DNA of 64,000 nt from assembly GCF_003073045.1 (NCBI RefSeq), contig NC_037603.1, forward strand, positions 15,754,192 to 15,818,191, given 5' to 3'. The position numbers and the translations under genes were made by a program. Source of the DNA: Pomacea canaliculata. Its lineage: Eukaryota > Mollusca > Gastropoda > Architaenioglossa > Ampullariidae. The notes under the pieces are model-generated. The model worked only from the letters and a program-made list of their open reading frames with translations. It was not told where the DNA came from and did no database searches. The stretch's first letter is position 1. Each line of letters starts with the position of its first letter. This document shows positions 59,026 through 64,000 of the stretch, piece after piece.

Positions 59026-62000
59026 ATGGATGAGGAAGGGCACATCTGTAATAGTGCACTCTGCCAATCCAAAACTCTGGGTACAAGAACAGAACCAGTT
59101 TCAGGAAGCATGGTTTCAGATGCTGATGAACAAAAGAACATGGTTAATGGCTTGTTTGAAGGCTGTCAGCATGAAGCAACCTCTCTAAGGCCAGGTTTGG
59201 TCTCCCAGGCACAAGTTCAAAAGCATGTTTTCTCTGCACAGCAGCAGCTGCACAATAAAATGCAGCTTATCGCACTTGATTGGGATGTTTTTATTCGCTG
59301 GCGTTGTATAGGTGCAACCGAAGGGTTGACCTCTGATACTTCAGTAGCTACGTACTTGATAAACCAGTGAGTTGTGTGCTTCTGACTAGGGATATTGATT
59401 CTGCATGCTTAGTCTATAATTTTCTATTTGAGTTCATGATGCAACCATAGCAGTATGCAGCTTATAATTCACCCATCCCCTCCTTTACAAACTCCCACTT
59501 ATCGCCTGTGCCAAAACTTATCGCCTGTGCATGACTTTCAGTATAATATTAAAAGATTTATATTATTTATTCCCAAACCTGACTTTTGAACTAAACTGCA
59601 TTCTGAACTGCCAGTCAAAAATTGAGTGTCAGAAACTTCAGAGTATTAGGGATCTGTTTTTATCTTATGCTGGAATGAAAAGTCATGTGGTTGCCTTTCT
59701 TTTTGTCCAGCATTGGGCATCCATGTTGTATTAAGGGGTGTCGTTGGTGAAGCCCATTATTATGGAGCCTAAAAAGGGGGTTGTGTAGGAAAAGACTAAA
59801 ACATTTATGCTAAAAGATGAGGGTGATAAGGAACTTAGAAAAAGGTAAGTGAACAGCAGATGTTGATTCTCATATCAGACAGCTGTACAGTTTTTAGTAT
59901 AAAAGAACAAATGGTGCAAATCTGCAAAATTGGAACTGACCAAGGACATAATAGCAATGAGCTATTTTCTTTTAAGTTCTGTATTTATTAATGATGAATT
60001 ATGGGCCTTTTTAATGTTTTTTAAACATAGTTGAGCTGGTTGCTTGAAATGGGTAGTTTGGGTGGGGGGAGTTCTGTGTTTTAAAGAGGTTATCTGGTAA
60101 TTTTAGGCTGGTTCTGAAATAAATTAAGTGTCTTAAATGGTCTCTGTATTCCAGACAACTTTTAGGATCAGGTCAATTTATTAAATGAAGGTATTGGTGT
60201 ATAGATGTAAGAGGTAGGAGTGTTAGTGTATGTGTGTGAGTGAGAGAGCATTGTGGCTGGGTTTATGTCTGAAATTTTCTGAACTTTCCACTTGCAGAAC
60301 AATTTGCCTTGTTTGGCACATTTAAAGTAACTAATGGTAAGTCTAAATTTATTTTATGGTGTGTCATCTATTATGCCATTCAGCTGTCCAAAATGGCAGG
60401 ACAAACACTTCCATAATTTTTCCCAGAAGTCTGAAGAATTTTCTTCAGTTTTTTTTTTTGCAGCCCATCAACGGATGATCAGTTTGAAATTGTCATGCTG
60501 TCAAGTCTGGATACTTAATATGATTTTGTTATATGCTGTCCAGAGTTGAGGAATACAAGTCTGCTCTGCAAGCCCGTGGTTGCTGTCTCGGGTGCAAAGG
60601 AGTTTTGCCGCAACACTGCTTCAAATGCAGTCGTTTGCTGGACACCATTAACACTACCTCATTGCTTCATTCAGGACAGTTCTTAACAAAGGTAAATACC
60701 AATTCTGTACATAAAGAACTTGCTGTAGAAGTGAACAGCATAATATATAGCAAAGAGCATTTATCTGCTGGTTCTCTAAATGGTTACAGAAAAGTCAGTA
60801 GGATAGACAAGGCACGTCTATCAAGCTCTTCTAAAAACTTGTCAGCAAAGACCAAGCCACAAACAGTCTTGATATACCCTGATCAGACTAGATCAAAAAA
60901 TGTGAAAGATGCAGATAGATTTGAGGTATTTGATTATCAGCAAATCAAAAATAGTCTTAAAGACAAATCAGAAAGAATTCAGGAATGCAGTCCCAATCAA
61001 ACTGTAAAGAAAAATCCAAACCGAAGTAAGAAAAGGAAATTCACAAGAAAGAAAGAAGGACCTGTGCGTGAGAAGAGACTGCTTGTGACTGCAGATGAAA
61101 AAACTTTTAACAAAGACCTGAGTGATAATTGTTCAAGAAAGAAATCTATGGTGTCAGGTGTCATCAAAGAGAGACAAAGGAAAACTTGGATTTGCAAAGA
61201 ATGCAACACAGCCTTCTCTAACTCTACAAATTTAAAGGACCATACAAGAACACATACTGGAGAAAAACCATTCAAGTGCGAACACTGCTCAGCAACATTC
61301 AGATGCGCTGGTAACCTGAAATCACACATTCGTAAACACACTGGAGAACGACCCTTCAAATGTGAAATCTGTGGAAAGGCCTTTGCACGCAACACAACAC
61401 TGACAACTCATATGCGCATTCACACTAATGACCGCCCATATAAGTGTGATGTTTGTGATGCAGCATTTAGGCAGCAGGGTTTGCTTGTCATTCATAAACG
61501 AAAACACTCTGGTGACAAACCATTTAGGTGTAAACTGTGTGCCGCAGCCTTCTTCTCCAGTGGTTCCCTCTCGGCCCACATGACTTCACATACAGGATTC
61601 AAGCCTTTTCTTTGTGATGAATGTGGGTCAGCTTTCACACAGAAAGGAATCTTGAAGGCACACATGCTAACCCACACAGGCGAAAGATCCTTTTCGTGTG
61701 AACAGTGTGGCAAAGCATTTCACCGTAAGAATGGTCTGCAGGCTCATCAGAGAATTCACTCTGGCATCAAAAACTTAAGGTGTGCAGTCTGTGGAGCAGC
61801 CTTTCACAGTCCCTCAAATTTCAGGCGGCATATGAGAAAGCACTCTGGATACAAACCTCACAAGTGTACCAAGTGTGGTAAACATTTTGCCTCCACATCA
61901 GAATTGAAAGTTCACACTAGGATTCACACAGGTGATAAGCCATATGTTTGCAGGGACTGTGGTAAGGGCTTCATCACTGCTGGCAACATGAATAAGCACT

Positions 62001-62065
62001 GGAACAACAGGCACAAACCCAAACCACCTCATCCATTCGCCTTTTGTCAGGCACAGGAATCCTGA
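59026..62065 (+). CDS. Ten-finger C2H2 zinc-finger protein
   Basis: Two coding exons, 59026-59366 and 60544-62065, join in phase (CA|A giving Gln) across a GTGAGT/AG intron, for 620 residues. The start is the first ATG after a 3' splice site (TTAAG at 59013-59017), with G at +4. Residues about 85-150 form an N-terminal module (IALDWDVFIRWRCIGATEGL) followed by clustered cysteines (CCLGCKG, CFKCSRL), which may bind zinc. A basic linker follows. Ten tandem C2H2 fingers then run from about residue 330 to 605, with TGEKPF-type linkers; the last finger has H-x4-H spacing. It is likely a nuclear DNA-binding regulator. Several poly(A) signals follow (63005, 63397, 63774). No gene name is justified. 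Confidence 0.88.
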
Positions 62066-64000
62066 TCTAGCAGAAGAGTGAACAGTGATATCTTGTTTAT
62101 AGTGTGCTGTCTGGTCTAATTTATCCAGTTTCTCACAGATGGGCAGGGACATCAGAACTTGCTCTCTTATTACGGGTTTGTTTTCATTTTTTACTCCTCT
62201 CTCCACCTCCTAGTGTTTCTTATTCCTAAAGTGGTGAGGAGATGTTTCACATTTTAAGTTGATGAAGAATAACCAGGACTCTTTACTCAGCCACAGAGCA
62301 GACATTTTCGAGTATGTGTTCAACTAAAAATATGAAGAGTGAATGTTTGAAGAAACTTTCTTATCTTCGTTAGAGAGGAAAATTACATACCTTAAGCACA
62401 CGGATCTATTCAGATTTTTATGTGAATAACTGAAGTATCATTAACTGCAATTTTTCTTGGAGTAATATTTAATCAGGGGCTACTTCCTTTCCACTCCTTA
62501 CCTGTAATAGTGTAGTGATGAGTTTTTCTAAAAGTGTTGAGGCTGTGCTGCAGCACTGTCCTTTTATTGACTATTACCTACATATATAGTGGTACTAACA
62601 TCAGTAAATGCTAATTTATTGACAGTGTCCTTCTAATTCTCTAACAGCACTGCCAGTTTTTTCAGTCCTGTTGATTGATTAATATCACTGCTTTTTGCAC
62701 TACTGTGCAAATTTTTCAAGTCAGTTGATCAGTTGCTAATATAACCCAGCTAATATCCACTGAAATTACTTGTTGAATTAGTCTAAACATTTTCAGTTCT
62801 AGTTTATGGCAGACTGAAGAAACAATTATGCATGAGTAACATTAATGAAGAATGCATTTAAGGGCATGTTTGCAATTGGTTTTCACAGCAAAACAGCATG
62901 ATGTGGACAGTTAAGATCATGATTGTTTTATCATTTGCATAGACAGCAATGTTAGAATTGCTCCAGTTGTGTCCATTTTATTGAGGGTTGTGTTTTTTAA
63001 GTTAAATAAATTTGACTTTTTTTTAAACCGTAATATTCAAGAAACTGAATAATATATAGCTTTAATTAAGGCAAAACATAATACTCTAGTACAGCATGAG
63101 ATGTATAACGCTCAGCAAGCTGGTACATGGTATACATGTGCAGTGGTATGTTGATGATTTACAAAGCATACTCGTGAATATACATGCATGTGTTTACGTG
63201 TGGGTATGTACTTCTGTGTATACAGACTACATAAGATTTAAGCATCACCACTTCCATATTAGCTGATCTGACCGGACTTTTATTTTGTGCTTTAAGGGAC
63301 CGTAAAGTACAAAATGTTTGGATTTTTTTTTAAATTTTGGGTAAAGCTCAGGATACTGTTTCCCCAATATCCCCCACCCCCTTCTAGATACATTCCAATA
63401 AACATCACCATATGCAGAATGAGGTTAACAATACAGGATTGTTCATGTATATGTTTGTTTGGAAGGCCTCATCTGGGATCATTTGTTAATGAGGAGCATC
63501 TGTGTACAAACATGACGTTATGATTTTGACTTCTAAGTGATATGATCATGGGGGTGTTTGTAGGTGGTGTGTATGCATACATTCCTATATGTTTGTACTA
63601 AAAAGTGATTTCCATACTTTTGTTTTATGAATGCCATTTGGCGGCCAGTTTGTTACTGTTGGGTTGTGATTATTATATAGTCTGACATTGTTTTCAGCAT
63701 GGTTTCTATAGAATAATGGATTATATTCAAGCTCAAAGAGGAAAACTATGATATACATTTTATAATAAACGTGCAAGTTTTTGCTGTGATGGTCTTCTGT
63801 TGAACACTGTTTGATTACTATGTACTGAACAGTTTCTGTTGCACTCATACATTAAACTCATCAATCTGTTTATCATCTTTATATCCATAGTCATTTTCTG
63901 AAAGTAAAGCTTGTACAATATATAAATTTTATCATTGCCATAAAATATATTGTACAATGGTGTACACACTTTGTGCACCAAGAACAGTGCTCATAGTAAA
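62066..64000 (+). other. 3'UTR and downstream sequence of the zinc-finger gene
   Basis: AT-rich sequence with AATAAA at 63005, 63397 and 63774. No further coding region or repeat is recognised, and the short frames lack domains. Confidence 0.45.

Overview
The window looks like nuclear DNA of an animal, most likely a mollusc and probably a gastropod (inference). It has intron-rich genes with GT/AG junctions, long stretches without genes, many simple repeats, tRNA-derived SINE heads and a Ty3/gypsy element. The encoded families (NR2E nuclear receptor, IAP-type RING protein, C2H2 array protein, NERD-helicase fusion) fit a lophotrochozoan. No species can be named from sequence alone.

Layout. 1-2117: no gene seen. 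2118-7989: a 1.3-kb dispersed repeat with TGTCGCGT/ACGCGACA ends, split by a broken Ty3/gypsy retrotransposon (2132-6678, minus strand, two LTRs, 5-bp CCACC target duplication). A second copy of the host repeat, without the insertion, lies at 47190-48499. 8405-13620 (+): an eight-exon gene joining a NERD/PD-(D/E)XK-like nuclease module to a superfamily-1-like P-loop helicase; this is the most interesting gene here. 13902-14003: a THAP-domain fragment. 16349-16704: a TTGG satellite. 17871-21794 (+): an NR2E-class nuclear receptor with complete DNA- and ligand-binding domains, an unusual P-box and a serine-rich insertion; its first coding exon was not found. 23239-25063 (-): the last two exons of an unrecognised conserved-looking gene, convergent with the receptor. 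25-52 kb: gene-poor, with SINE heads, minisatellites (one carrying CRE palindromes), a perfect tandem DR5 of AGGTCA half-sites, and a few orphan exon candidates. 52496-56484 (+): a TATA promoter, a 5'UTR exon and a single coding exon for an IAP-like RING protein. 59018-62065 (+): a two-exon gene for a 620-residue protein with ten C2H2 zinc fingers.

The genes do not form an operon or an obvious pathway. The nuclease-helicase and the RING protein belong to classes often tied to nucleic-acid defence and to stress or apoptosis control. The receptor and the zinc-finger protein are transcription factors. Exon structures were rebuilt by hand from splice consensus and reading phase; no database search was possible.
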